Assembly: GCA_903906315.1 (NCBI GenBank)
Contig: CAIVJW010000333.1
Coordinates: forward strand, 1-50,162
DNA from: an uncultured delta proteobacterium
GTDB lineage: Bacteria > Myxococcota_A > Polyangia > Polyangiales > Polyangiaceae
Direction of reading: 5' to 3'
DNA length: 50,162 nt
Shown: positions 35,683 to 45,106 of the stretch, in pieces
Layout of the letters: every line of letters begins with the position of its first letter
Numbering within the stretch: the first letter of the stretch is position 1
Made by a program: the position numbers and the translations under genes
Notes under the pieces: generated by a model
The model's input: the letters and a program-made list of their open reading frames with translations, nothing else
The model's database searches: none
What the model was told of the DNA's origin: nothing

Positions 35683-36471
35683 ATGCGCGCGCAACTCCTA
35701 CGGGTCTCGGTCCTCCTCGCGGCCCTCGCCACGCCCGTCACCGGCCTGGCGGACGGGCCTCACGCGGTCCCCGCGGGGCCGCAGGGCAAGCTCGAGGTCA
35801 CCATCGACCGCGCGAAGGTGGACCTCGAGGGCCACCGGCTCGAGGTGAAGATGAACCGCGCGGCCGAGAAGGTGCGCTTGAAGGTCATCGGCGAGTCGGG
35901 CGAGGTCCTCGCCGAGATCGAGCAGGCGTTCGGGGGCGCCGCCGCGGACACGGCGCTCGTCGTCGCGTGGGAGCCCAAGTCGGCTGCCGCCGTCGCGCGC
36001 ATCGAGGTCTGGGGCCACGACACGGGGGGCTTCTATGCGGGCGTCGCGATCGTGCCGTGGTCGGTGCAGGTGCCGCACGAGGAGGTCACCTTCGAGAACG
36101 ACTCGGACGCGATCCGCCCGAGCGAGGTGCCCAAGCTCGAGGCCAGCCTGACGGCGATCCTCGCCAGCGCGACCCGCCACAGGGAGCTCGGCGCCATCGG
36201 GCTCTACGTCGCCGGTCACACCGACAGCATGGGCGGCGCCGACCACAACCTCGGCCTGTCGCGCCGGCGCGCCAAGGCGATCGCGGGCTGGTTCCGCGCG
36301 CACGGGCTGCGGATCCCGATCGCGTTCGAGGGCTTCGGCGAGCACTCGCCGCTCGTGAAGACGGCCGACCAGGTCGCCGAGCCCAAGAACCGCCGCGTCG
36401 ACTACATCCTCTCGCTCGAGCCACCCCGTCTTCCGACGGGGCCCGCGTCGTTTGCGTGGCGTAGCCCGTAG
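35683..36471 (+). CDS. OmpA-family peptidoglycan-associated protein
   Basis: 262 residues with a Sec signal peptide ending near GLADG. An N-terminal beta-rich region (LEVTIDRAKVDLEGHRLEVK) replaces the usual barrel. Residues about 140-245 form an OmpA_C-like domain: VTFENDSDAIRPSEVPKLE, AGHTDSMGGADHNLGLSRRR and NRRVDYILSL. The Asp and Arg that hold diaminopimelate in OmpA_C domains are in GHTD and LSRRRAKAI. It probably anchors to peptidoglycan in the periplasm. It starts 6 bases after the cysteine-rich lipoprotein stop, so co-transcription is likely, and it precedes the MYXO-CTERM pair by 53 bases. Confidence 0.85.
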   Translation: MRAQLLRVSVLLAALATPVTGLADGPHAVPAGPQGKLEVTIDRAKVDLEGHRLEVKMNRAAEKVRLKVIGESGEVLAEIEQAFGGAAADTALVVAWEPKSAAAVARIEVWGHDTGGFYAGVAIVPWSVQVPHEEVTFENDSDAIRPSEVPKLEASLTAILASATRHRELGAIGLYVAGHTDSMGGADHNLGLSRRRAKAIAGWFRAHGLRIPIAFEGFGEHSPLVKTADQVAEPKNRRVDYILSLEPPRLPTGPASFAWRSP

Positions 36472-36524
36472 CTAGCCGCGCGCGGGGGAGAGTGGCGGGG
36501 GCGGGCTACCTGGGAGGGGGGCGC

Positions 36525-38090
36525 GTGTCGAGGCAATCACATCATCGCGTCGCGTCGAGCGCTGCGCTCGCCGCGGGGTTGGCCGTGCTCGTGTCGACGG
36601 CCCGCGGCGAGGCGGGCGTGCGCGTGAGCTGGGAGCGCGTCGGCGAGGACGCGAAGCTCGAGGCGCTCGAGTCGCCGGCGCTCGCGGCGCCCGCGGGCAA
36701 GGCGCGCCTGGTCGGGCTCGACTGGGATTCGAAGGCGGGGCACAACGTCACGCGCACCTACGACCGCTTCGGCGTCGAGTGGGCGCCGGTCGGGACGAGC
36801 GCGGCGCCGACGCCCGGGGTAGACGGCGCGACCCTCGTCGAGGGCCCCGGCGACACGATCGTGGCGGTCGTGCCGCACGATGTGATGGTCGGCGCGCCGG
36901 CCGCGACCTGGGTGCTCGCGAAGACGGCCTGGACGAAGCATGCGTCGGGGTCGACCGAGGAGGACCGCTACTACGCAGCCGCGGCGTTCGACCGCGCGCG
37001 CGGGGTGACGGTCGTGTTCGGCGGTTACGGCAGCTGCCCGACGGACGACTGTCGCAGCACGATCGAGTGGGATGGGGCGTCGTGGCACGTGGTCGCGACG
37101 AACGGTCCGAGCGCGCGCGTGAACGCTGCGATGAGCTACGCCGAGGGGCGCGGCGTCGTTCTGTTCGGAGGCACCGACCGGAGCGACGCCATCCTCGACG
37201 ACACGTGGGTCTGGGACGGCAAGGCGTGGTCCGAGGTCGGTCTGGCGAAGCGCCCGCCCGCGCGCGCGTCCGGCGCGATGGCCTGGGATCCGACGACCGG
37301 GCTCGTCGCGCTCTTCGGCGGCGTCGACGTGACCGTGGCGGACACGTGGGTCCTCGGTCCGAGCGGCTGGGAGCTGGCGACGGCCGACGGCCCGACGCCG
37401 ACCGACAAGGTGTTCGGTGGCGAGTTCCCCGGCGTCGCCGGGGCTGCGTTCCGCGCGGACCCCGCTGGCGGGCTGCTGCTCGCGTCGTCGGCGGCCGGCG
37501 AGGTCGGCACCTGGCGAGCCCGGCTGGCGCGCGTCGCGAGCTCCGGTTGCGCGGCCGGCGACGAGTGCGCGGCGGGGTTCTGCGTCGACGGCGTCTGCTG
37601 CGACCGCGCGTGCGACGGCGCGTGCGACGCCTGCGCGGTCGCGGCCGGGGCGAAGGCCGACGGCGTGTGCTCGGCGCGCGCGCGCGGCACCGACGGGGCG
37701 CCGTCGTGCGGCGCGACCCGCTGCGACGGCGAGGGGGACGCGTGCCCGAGCACGTGCACCGCCGACGACGTCTGCGCGCCCGGCGCTCGATGCCTCGGCG
37801 GGGCCTGCACCGAGTCGAGCTGCTCCGAGGACGGGCTCTCCCTGCGCACGAGCGGCGCGACGCGCTCGTGCGAGCCCTACCGGTGCACGACGGGCGCCTG
37901 CCTCGAGCGCTGCAGCAGCGGCGCCGACTGCGCGCCCGGGTCCGTGTGCGGCACCGATGCGCGCTGCGGTCCGGCGGCGGCGCCCGCGGCGAGCGAGGGC
38001 TCGGGGTGCGCCACCCGCGGGGAGGGCGACCGGGCGGGCGGCGCGCTGCTGCTGCTCGCCGCGTGCGCGCTGCTCCGGAGGCGGCGGTGA
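36525..38090 (+). CDS. Kelch-like/Cys-rich protein with MYXO-CTERM, copy 1
   Basis: 521 residues from GTG 36525, which has GGGAGGGGGG five bases upstream; a start at 36492 would break the signal peptide. The signal peptide covers about residues 1-31. Residues about 140-310 hold Kelch-like repeats with VVFGG, VVLFGG and VALFGG strands and TWVWDG turns, likely a partial propeller. A Cys-rich region follows (CVDGVCCDRACDGACDACA...). The C-terminus GSGCATRGEGDRAGG plus a hydrophobic stretch and RRRR is a MYXO-CTERM sorting signal with its invariant Cys, cut by myxosortase. The protein should end on the cell surface. Its paralogue begins inside its stop codon. Confidence 0.85.
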   Translation: MSRQSHHRVASSAALAAGLAVLVSTARGEAGVRVSWERVGEDAKLEALESPALAAPAGKARLVGLDWDSKAGHNVTRTYDRFGVEWAPVGTSAAPTPGVDGATLVEGPGDTIVAVVPHDVMVGAPAATWVLAKTAWTKHASGSTEEDRYYAAAAFDRARGVTVVFGGYGSCPTDDCRSTIEWDGASWHVVATNGPSARVNAAMSYAEGRGVVLFGGTDRSDAILDDTWVWDGKAWSEVGLAKRPPARASGAMAWDPTTGLVALFGGVDVTVADTWVLGPSGWELATADGPTPTDKVFGGEFPGVAGAAFRADPAGGLLLASSAAGEVGTWRARLARVASSGCAAGDECAAGFCVDGVCCDRACDGACDACAVAAGAKADGVCSARARGTDGAPSCGATRCDGEGDACPSTCTADDVCAPGARCLGGACTESSCSEDGLSLRTSGATRSCEPYRCTTGACLERCSSGADCAPGSVCGTDARCGPAAAPAASEGSGCATRGEGDRAGGALLLLAACALLRRRR

Positions 38091-39577
38091 GGCTCGCTGC
38101 GGCGGCGGCGGCGCTTTCGGTCGGGCTCGCCTTTGCGCCGGCGGCGCGCGCGGCCGACCCCGCCTGGACGCCGGAGGAGACGGGCCTCGTCGCGTCCTGG
38201 TACGGGCATTTCGCCTGGGATTCGGCCGCGAAAGGTGCTCGCTTCGTGGGCTGCGCCTCGATCGAGCCCGAGTGCGCCGCGTTCGATCGGGGCGCGCAAG
38301 GCTGGACGATGCGTGGCGCGGCAGGGCCGAGCCGGCGCACGCTGTTCGGCGCGGCCTTCGACGACGCGCGCGGCGCGTGGGTCGTGTTCGGCGGGTCGAC
38401 GGGGAGCTACTCCGGCGAGACGTGGGAGCTCCACGGGCCGACGTGGTCGAAGGGGCCGGCCGGCCCGACGCCGCGGATGGCCCCCAGCATGGCGTACGAC
38501 GCGGCCCGGGCGAAGGTGGTGCTCTTCGGAGGAGAGGGGGCGTACGACGATTGCTCCTGGTGCGGCGACACCTGGGAGTACGACGGCGCCTGGCACGCGA
38601 AGTCCCCGGCCAAGGCGCCGTCGGCGCGCTACGGCGCCGCGCTGGTCGCGAGCCCCGACCTCGGAGGCGTGCTGCTCGTCGGCGGGCACGACCGCGAAGG
38701 CTGCACGAACGACGCGTGGGTCTGGGATGGCACGAGCTGGAGCGCGCTCGAGACGCCGCACCATCCGCCGGCCGGCCTGCGCCCGGCGGCGGCGTGGGAC
38801 GAGGGCCGGCGCCGGGTCGTCCTCGTCGTCGCCGATACCGAGTGCGTGTACGGGACGTCCGACGAGACCTGGGAGCTGCACGACGGCGACTGGCACCGCG
38901 TGACGACGAACACGCCGGTCTTCGTGTCCGATCCGAGCTTCGCCTACGACCCGCAGCGCGGACAGGTCTTCGGCGGCGACGCGCTCGAGGAGACGACCTG
39001 GGCCTACGCGGGGCAGGTCGCGGACGGCGCGGCGTGTGGCCTCGGCGTTGGCTGCACGTCGGGTCACTGCAGCCGCGGCCTCTGCTGCGATGCTGCGTGC
39101 GAGGGGTCGTGCGCCGCGTGCGCCGCCGTCGACGGTGCGAGCGCGGACGGCGTGTGCGGCGTGCGCGCTCGCGGCACCGACGGCGCGCCGAGCTGCACGC
39201 CCTATCTCTGCGACGGGGCGGTCGCGGCGTGCCCTGCCGGCTGCGCGGCCGACGAGGACTGCGACGCCTCGTCGCGCTGCGACGGCGTTCGCTGCGTGCC
39301 GCGGACGAGCTGCAGCGCCGATGGCACGTCGATCGAGGCCGGCGATCAGCGGTCCTGCGCGCCCTACCTTTGCCGGGATGGCGCGTGCCTGCGTCGCTGC
39401 GGCTCCGGCACGGACTGCGCGGAGGGCCGCGTGTGCGGCACCGACGGCGCGTGCACCGCGTCGCCCGCCACGGAGGGCGGAGGCGGGGGTTGCGCGCTCG
39501 CGCCGCGCGATCGCTCGTGGGCCGGGCTGGCCGCGATCGCGATCGCGGCCGCCCTGTTCGCGAGGCGCAGGCGTTGA
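38087..39577 (+). CDS. Kelch-like/Cys-rich protein with MYXO-CTERM, copy 2
   Basis: 496 residues from GTG 38087, whose bases overlap the previous stop (GTGA). The signal peptide ends near ARAADP. Kelch-like strands VVFGGSTG, VVLFGGEGA and VLLVGGHD are followed by DTWEYDG and DAWVWDG turns, then the same Cys-rich block as copy 1 (GLCCDAACEGSCAACA, RARGTDGAPSC). The C-terminal GGGCALAPRDRSWAG, a hydrophobic stretch and ARRRR form a second MYXO-CTERM. The shared domain order and near-identical Cys-rich segments show an old tandem duplication. Its stop overlaps the TTG start of the kinase gene, so all three genes are coupled. Confidence 0.85.
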   Translation: MRLAAAAAALSVGLAFAPAARAADPAWTPEETGLVASWYGHFAWDSAAKGARFVGCASIEPECAAFDRGAQGWTMRGAAGPSRRTLFGAAFDDARGAWVVFGGSTGSYSGETWELHGPTWSKGPAGPTPRMAPSMAYDAARAKVVLFGGEGAYDDCSWCGDTWEYDGAWHAKSPAKAPSARYGAALVASPDLGGVLLVGGHDREGCTNDAWVWDGTSWSALETPHHPPAGLRPAAAWDEGRRRVVLVVADTECVYGTSDETWELHDGDWHRVTTNTPVFVSDPSFAYDPQRGQVFGGDALEETTWAYAGQVADGAACGLGVGCTSGHCSRGLCCDAACEGSCAACAAVDGASADGVCGVRARGTDGAPSCTPYLCDGAVAACPAGCAADEDCDASSRCDGVRCVPRTSCSADGTSIEAGDQRSCAPYLCRDGACLRRCGSGTDCAEGRVCGTDGACTASPATEGGGGGCALAPRDRSWAGLAAIAIAAALFARRRR

Positions 39578-41043
39578 AGGCGGGCGACGTCTTCGCCGGC
39601 CGCTACCGCGTCGAGGGCGTCCTCGGCGCGGGAGGCATGGGCGCCGTCTACTCCGCGACGCACCTCGCGACGAAGCGCCTCGTCGCGCTGAAGGTGATCC
39701 TCGGCGACGTCCGCGAGGGCGACGTCGTCGCCCGCTTCGCGCGCGAGGCGGAGCTCGCGGGTCAGCTCGACACGCGCCACGCGGTGCAGATCCTCGACGC
39801 CGGCGTGTCGGACGGCGCGCCCTTCCTGGTGATGGAGCTCCTGCGCGGCGAGGACGTCTCCAAGCTCGTCTGCCGCCTCGGTCCGCTGGCGCCGTCGCTC
39901 GCGCTCCGCATCGCGAGCCAGGCCGCCGCTGGCCTCGCCCGCGCCCACGAGCGCGGCATCGTCCACCGCGACATCAAGAACGCGAACGTCTTCCTCGCCC
40001 GCGCCGACGACGGCGAGATCGTCGTCAAGCTCGTCGACTTCGGCATCGCGAAGCTCCGCGTGATGCCGCACGGCGCGGCCGAGCACGCGCTGACGCGCAC
40101 CGGCGCGCTCCTCGGCTCGCCCCTTTACATGTCCCCGGAGCAGGCGCTCGGCGAGCGTGAGCTGGACCATCGCGCGGATCTCTGGTCGCTCGGCGTCGCG
40201 CTCTACGAGATGCTCGCCGGTCGGGCGCCCTTTCAGCACCACCACGCCTTCGCGCGCCTCCTGGTCGCGATCCTGCACGACGACGCGGCTCCGGTCACCG
40301 ACCACGCCCCCTGGGTCGACCCCCGCGTTGGGGCCGTCGTGATGCAGCTCCTCCGTCGGGATCCGGCCGCGCGAATTCAGAGCGCCGACGCGCTCCGTGC
40401 CGTCCTGCTGCCGCTCTGTGGCGGATCGGACCGGATCGAGGCGGCGGATCTCGAGCCCGACCGCGGATCCTCCCATGGCAGAGCGCTGGTTACGTCCTCC
40501 GAGATCGCGCCTTCGGATCGACGCAGCGGCACCGACGCGACCGTCCTCTCGGATGTCGACCTCGCGGCGCCGTCGGGGTCGTCGGTCGGCGGGCTCGCGG
40601 CTGCCGCGTCGCGCGCGACGTCGACCCCAGGCGGCCGCCCCACCTCGCTGCGGACGTGGGGTTGGGTCGGGGCGAGCGTGGCGGTGGTCGGCCTCGTGGC
40701 GCTCGGCGTCGGCGCCCGCCTCCGGGCCGCGCCGGCGGTGGAGACCGCCGCCCCGGCGCGGCCGACCGCGTCGGCAGCATCGACCTTCGGGGCCCTCGAC
40801 CCCGACGCCGCCTCGCCGTCGGCGCCGGGTTCGGGCGAGGTGACCGCCGCGGTCGCGGGCAGCGCGGCGCCGGGTGGCTCCGGCGGGCGCGGCCCGGCCC
40901 CGGCGCGTCGTCCGGCCGCGCCGTCCGCCACCTCCCCGGCGACGAGGTCTGCGGCGGTCGTCGCCCCGGCTCCGCCGAGCCCGCCGCCGCCGGCGCCGTC
41001 CCCTCCAGCCGCCGGCCTCACGGGCACGCCGGTGTTCAACTAG
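39574..41043 (+). CDS. Ser/Thr protein kinase with TM and Pro-rich outer tail
   Basis: 489 residues from TTG 39574, which overlaps the previous stop as TTGA and has GAGG eight bases upstream. The kinase domain has GAGGMGAVY, Lys40 (VALK), HRDIKNAN (131-138), DFG (155-157) and SPLYMSPEQ. The Pro of HRDxKPxN is Asn, a minor change. After the kinase comes a Ser/Thr-rich juxtamembrane region with GTDATVLSD, then one transmembrane helix (about 361-383) and a Pro/Ala-rich external tail with no recognisable domain. Translational coupling to two MYXO-CTERM surface proteins suggests that it senses or controls their presence; this is inference. Confidence 0.85.
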   Translation: MKAGDVFAGRYRVEGVLGAGGMGAVYSATHLATKRLVALKVILGDVREGDVVARFAREAELAGQLDTRHAVQILDAGVSDGAPFLVMELLRGEDVSKLVCRLGPLAPSLALRIASQAAAGLARAHERGIVHRDIKNANVFLARADDGEIVVKLVDFGIAKLRVMPHGAAEHALTRTGALLGSPLYMSPEQALGERELDHRADLWSLGVALYEMLAGRAPFQHHHAFARLLVAILHDDAAPVTDHAPWVDPRVGAVVMQLLRRDPAARIQSADALRAVLLPLCGGSDRIEAADLEPDRGSSHGRALVTSSEIAPSDRRSGTDATVLSDVDLAAPSGSSVGGLAAAASRATSTPGGRPTSLRTWGWVGASVAVVGLVALGVGARLRAAPAVETAAPARPTASAASTFGALDPDAASPSAPGSGEVTAAVAGSAAPGGSGGRGPAPARRPAAPSATSPATRSAAVVAPAPPSPPPPAPSPPAAGLTGTPVFN

Positions 41044-41108
41044 TCCGCGCCCCAACCGACGTCTGCGTCGCCTCCCGGCCGCCGCACCGCCACGCACCGG
41101 AGCCCACG

Positions 41109-42920
41109 ATGCCTCACGAGCTCTTCTGCTCCACGACGCCGACACGCTTCTCGCACCGACCGCGCCCCCTCGCGCCGGTCGCGGGGCTGCTGGCGCTCTT
41201 GACCGGCGCTGCCCCGGTGGTCGCGCACGCACAGCCTGGCGCGGCCACGGTCGCTTCCCCGTCACCCATGGCGTCGGCCGCGGCGCAGCCCGGCGCCGCG
41301 GACTCGGCCCGTCAGGAAGCGGCCCGCGCCGCGTTCGAGCGCGGCTACGCGCTGATGCAGCAGGGCGCGCTCGACGCCGCCCTGGCCGACTTCGAGCGCT
41401 CGCGCGCGCTGTTCGCCACGAAGGGCAACACCCGCAACGCCGCCGTGTGCCTCGATCGGCTCGGCCGTCCCGACGAGGCGCTCGAGCGGCTCGAGCAGCT
41501 CCAGCGCGACTTCCCCACCATCGGCGCCGAGGACCGCGACTCGATAGCACGCGAGATCGCCCGGCTTCGCGGCTTGCTCGGCGTCCTCGACGTGCGCTCC
41601 GACGAGGCGGGCGCGACCGTCGTCGTCGACGGCCGCGTGCGCGGCACGACCCCGCTCGCCGCCCCGATCCGCGTCAACGCCGGCACCCACGCCGTCCGGC
41701 TCGTCCTCGCCGGGCACGCCCCGTTCGAGGACCGCGCGATCGTCGCGCGCGGCCAGATGGTGGCCCTCGACGCGCGCCTGCCGCGGCTCCTCCGTTCCGG
41801 GCGCGTGCTCGTGCGCAGCGCGTCGGACGTCGCCGCGACCGTCCTCGTCGACGGGGTCTCTGTCGGCCCGTCGCCCTGGGAGGGGGCGCTCCCGCCCGGC
41901 CGGCACGCCGTCGCCCTGGTCGGTGCTCCGCCGCTCGGCAGCGAGCCGGCGACGGTCGAGGCGCGCGAGGACCAGCCCGCCACGATCACGCTCGAGCTCA
42001 CCCCGCTGCGCGGCGTGCTCCGGATCGAGCCCACGCCGCGCACGGCCGCCGTCGCCCTCGACGGCGTGACCCTGGGCCTCGGCACCTGGGACGGCCGCGT
42101 GCGCCCGGGCCCGCACGAGGTCGAGGCGACGAGCGAGGGCTTCCTCCCCGACCGGCGGCGCGTGTCGGTGCCCGAGGACGGCAACCTCCGCGTCGAGCTC
42201 GCGCTCGCGCGCGACCCCCTCTCGCCGATGTGGGGTCGCAAGGCGAGGCCTCGCTTCGCCCTCGAGCTATCCGGCGCGTTCGCGGGCGCAGCGACCGGCC
42301 TCGGCGGCGACCTGTCCGCGTGCAGCGCGTGCTCCGCCAGCCCCGGGGTCGGCGGCCGCGTGCTCCTCGGCGGCGCCTACGTGGCCCCGAGCGGTCTGCG
42401 GCTCGGCGTCGAGGTCGGCGGCATGCTGCTCTCGCGCCACCTCGACGGCCGCGCGGCCGAGCTCGCGGTCGGGCCCGCGAAGGCCCCGATCACGGCGCCC
42501 ACCGACGATCGCCTCCGCCTCCAGGGCGTCGTAGCCGGTCTCTTCGCGGGCTTCGCGCGCGAAGGCTGGCCCGTCGAGCTCCGGCTCGGCGCCGGCGTCC
42601 TGCTGGGCAGCGTCGACGACGCCCGCGCCACCCGCGTCGACTCCGCGGGCACATTGTCGCTTCGTCAGACGCCCGCCGCGCGCTACGTGCGCCTCGCCCC
42701 GGAGCTCCGCCTCCGCCACACGTTCGCCGACCACGTGACGCTGCACGTCGGCGTCGCCGTCAGCGGCCTGCTCGCGATCACCGCGCCTCGCTGGAGCCCC
42801 GTCGACGGCCAGGTCACCGTCAAGAGCGTCGGGTCGGTCGCCGTGTTCGGCGACGAGCGCCTCACCGACGGCTTCGTCCTCTCGATCGAGCCCGGGGCGG
42901 GCGCAGCCTACACGTTCTGA
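41109..42920 (+). CDS. TPR-PEGA protein with C-terminal barrel-like domain
   Basis: 603 residues. The signal peptide ends AHAQP. A TPR-like segment (RAAFERGYALMQQGALDAALADFERS) is followed by three PEGA-type modules: VLDVRSDEAGATVVVDGRVRG, VLVRSASDVAATVLVDG and VLRIEPTPRTAAVALDG. The C-terminal 190 residues have alternating strands and end in ...AAYTF, the aromatic terminus of many outer-membrane barrels. The small Cys-rich stretch CSACSAS lies in a putative loop. ATG 41109 follows the kinase stop by 65 bases. The protein probably spans periplasm and outer membrane; a link to kinase signalling is inferred from position. Confidence 0.72.
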   Translation: MPHELFCSTTPTRFSHRPRPLAPVAGLLALLTGAAPVVAHAQPGAATVASPSPMASAAAQPGAADSARQEAARAAFERGYALMQQGALDAALADFERSRALFATKGNTRNAAVCLDRLGRPDEALERLEQLQRDFPTIGAEDRDSIAREIARLRGLLGVLDVRSDEAGATVVVDGRVRGTTPLAAPIRVNAGTHAVRLVLAGHAPFEDRAIVARGQMVALDARLPRLLRSGRVLVRSASDVAATVLVDGVSVGPSPWEGALPPGRHAVALVGAPPLGSEPATVEAREDQPATITLELTPLRGVLRIEPTPRTAAVALDGVTLGLGTWDGRVRPGPHEVEATSEGFLPDRRRVSVPEDGNLRVELALARDPLSPMWGRKARPRFALELSGAFAGAATGLGGDLSACSACSASPGVGGRVLLGGAYVAPSGLRLGVEVGGMLLSRHLDGRAAELAVGPAKAPITAPTDDRLRLQGVVAGLFAGFAREGWPVELRLGAGVLLGSVDDARATRVDSAGTLSLRQTPAARYVRLAPELRLRHTFADHVTLHVGVAVSGLLAITAPRWSPVDGQVTVKSVGSVAVFGDERLTDGFVLSIEPGAGAAYTF

Positions 42921-43006
42921 GGCCGGCTCCGGGCCGCGGACCCGCCGTGCCACGACGCGCTCGCGAGCGGCGACCTCGGCGGCGCGTGTTCGGTAGCATC
43001 GACCCC

Positions 43007-43561
43007 ATGCGACTGGCCGCGCGCGTCCTGACCGTCGCGATCGGGTGCGCGTGCACCGGTTGCCTCGGCTACCGGCACGCGGGCGCCGGCGCCGTGACGG
43101 GCATCGGATCGCGCGCGCGCAGCGGGCCCGACGTCGCCTTCGGCCTGGAGCAGGGCCTCACGCTGCCCGGGCCGCACTTGCAGCGCAGCCCCGTCGGGTT
43201 CTCGCTCGGCCTCGATGGCCGCGCGGGACCGGGCTTCTTTCAGGCGTCGCCGACCGTGATGGCGCGCCTCGTGCCGGCCTTCGATCGCGTCGTGCCCATC
43301 GTCGGCGCCGGCGTGAAGGTCTTCAGCGTCGAGTACGGCGCCACGACCGTGAGCGCGGGCTTGCTGTCCCCGATCCTCGACGCCGGCGCGTTCTTCGTGA
43401 TCGGCGGCGGCGAGGTCTCTGCAGCGGGGCACCGCGCGATGGCGGGCTGGGCGCTCCTCGTCCGCGGGTTCGGCGGCTACGACATCAAGCTCAGCAGCAA
43501 GCCGAACGAGGTCATCGCGGGCGCCCTCCTCGGCCTGGGCTACGTCTTCACCGCGGAGTGA
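43007..43561 (+). CDS. Small lipoprotein or outer-membrane protein
   Basis: 184 residues with a signal peptide and three Cys (14, 16, 19) near its end; Cys14 or Cys19 could be lipidated, so the lipobox is ambiguous. The remainder is glycine-rich with alternating hydrophobic strands (VVPIVGAGVKVFSVEYGA, VIAGALLGLGYVFTAE), consistent with a small barrel or membrane-bound beta protein. No named family recognised. It follows the PEGA/barrel gene by 86 bases on the same strand and may be the last gene of that cluster. Confidence 0.6.
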   Translation: MRLAARVLTVAIGCACTGCLGYRHAGAGAVTGIGSRARSGPDVAFGLEQGLTLPGPHLQRSPVGFSLGLDGRAGPGFFQASPTVMARLVPAFDRVVPIVGAGVKVFSVEYGATTVSAGLLSPILDAGAFFVIGGGEVSAAGHRAMAGWALLVRGFGGYDIKLSSKPNEVIAGALLGLGYVFTAE

Positions 43562-43647
43562 CCGACCACGCCCGCGTGCGGGGATCGCGGACGACCCTTG
43601 TGGTCGAGGCGCGCGCGTCTCTACTGTCGCCTCCGGAGACCCGACCC

Positions 43648-44958
43648 GTGGGGACATCGATCGACACGCGCGAGACCTTCGCTGCCCGCTCCCCGCCGGA
43701 GGCTCGGACGCGCCCACCGCGCGCGGTCGCCGCACGTCCGTGGGCGCGCTTCGGGCTCGCGGCGGCGGCGCTGGTGACCGTCGGCGTCGCGGGCTGCGCG
43801 ACGGTGCTCGGGGTCGACGTCGACGGCTACGACGTGCGCGCTTCCGGCGGTGCGGGCGCGGTCGGCGTCGGCGCCACGGGCCAGGGCGGGGCCGGTCGTG
43901 GAGGAGGTGGCTCGACCACCTCGCACGGAGGCAGCGCGCAGGGCGGAGCCGCGGGTCACGGCGGGAGCGTCGGCGGTCACGGCGGCGCGGTCACCGGGAG
44001 CGGCGGCGCGACCGGCGGCGCCGGTGGAGGCGTCGGTGGCAGCGGCGGGTCGGGCGGCGCCGCACCGCTCGCGCACCCGTCGTGCGCCGGCGGCCTCGAC
44101 TGCGGCGGGGTCTCCTGCTGCGATGCGGCGCCCGTCCCGGGGGGCACGTTCCCCATGGGACGCGGCACGTCCACCGACGCCTGCCCCGCGGGGCTCACCT
44201 GCCTCTCGAGCGAGCTGCCCGAGCACGTCGCCACGGTCGCGGCCTTCGCCCTCGACACGTTCGAGATCACCGTCGGCCGTTTCCGGCGCTTCGTCGAGCA
44301 GTACGACGGCACGCCCCCGGTCGCCGGCTCCGGCGCCCACCCGCAGATCGCGAACAGCGGGTGGAAGGCGTTCTGGGACGCGTCGCTCCCGATCGACAAG
44401 GGTGCCCTGATCAAGGCGCTGAAGTGCAGTGGGCTGCGCCAGACGTGGACCGACGGCGACGCCGACGGGCACGAGAGCTACCCCTTGAATTGCCTCGGCT
44501 GGTTCGAGGCCTTCGCGTTCTGCGCCTGGGACGGCGGGCGACTGCCCACCGAGGCCGAGTGGGAGTACGCCGCGGCCGGCGGGTCCGCGGACCGCCTCTA
44601 CCCGTGGGGGGCGACCGACCCTTCGGTGAAGAAGTCGCTCGCGAACGACGCCTACGACGGGAGCAGCCCGTTCCTCGCGGTCGGCGCGCACCCGGCCGGC
44701 GATGGCGTCTGGGGTCACCGGGACCTCGCCGGCGGCGTGCGCGAGTGGAACCTCGACGGCTACGACGACGCCTGGTACGCGGGCGCAGGCTCGCCCTGCG
44801 ACGCCTGCGCGAACCTCGCGCAGGAGTCCATCCGGACCATCCGCGGGGGCTACTGGTTCAGCGGCGCCGTGCAGCTTCGGTCCGTCGCTCGAGGCGGCTT
44901 CGCCCCCGGCAGCCGCAGCGACGGGATCGGCGCGCGCTGCGCGAGGAGCGCGCCGTAG
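43648..44958 (+). CDS. FGE/SUMF1-domain lipoprotein
   Basis: 436 residues from GTG 43648, which has GGAG about 10 bases upstream. The N-terminal region is long before the lipobox VAGC (Cys50), then a Gly-rich low-complexity linker (about 65-145). Residues about 155-436 are a formylglycine-generating-enzyme (FGE-sulfatase) fold domain: VPGGTFPMGRG, TFEITVGRFRRFV, RLPTEAEWEYAAAGG, LAGGVREWNLDGY and RGGYWFSG. Most bacterial proteins with this domain are not sulfatase activators, so catalysis is not implied. Surface location and the linker suggest a binding or structural role. Confidence 0.85.
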   Translation: MGTSIDTRETFAARSPPEARTRPPRAVAARPWARFGLAAAALVTVGVAGCATVLGVDVDGYDVRASGGAGAVGVGATGQGGAGRGGGGSTTSHGGSAQGGAAGHGGSVGGHGGAVTGSGGATGGAGGGVGGSGGSGGAAPLAHPSCAGGLDCGGVSCCDAAPVPGGTFPMGRGTSTDACPAGLTCLSSELPEHVATVAAFALDTFEITVGRFRRFVEQYDGTPPVAGSGAHPQIANSGWKAFWDASLPIDKGALIKALKCSGLRQTWTDGDADGHESYPLNCLGWFEAFAFCAWDGGRLPTEAEWEYAAAGGSADRLYPWGATDPSVKKSLANDAYDGSSPFLAVGAHPAGDGVWGHRDLAGGVREWNLDGYDDAWYAGAGSPCDACANLAQESIRTIRGGYWFSGAVQLRSVARGGFAPGSRSDGIGARCARSAP

Positions 44959-45106
44959 GCGGCGCTGCGCGATCGCCTCGCCGCGAGGACGGCGGCGCCG
45001 CACGCGCGCGGCTGCGAGCGCACCATTCCCCGGCGACGCGCGCCTCGCTACACTCCTCGCGCTCGCGCGACGCACGTCGCTCGTCGCGGGCGTGACGGAG
45101 GGTCCG

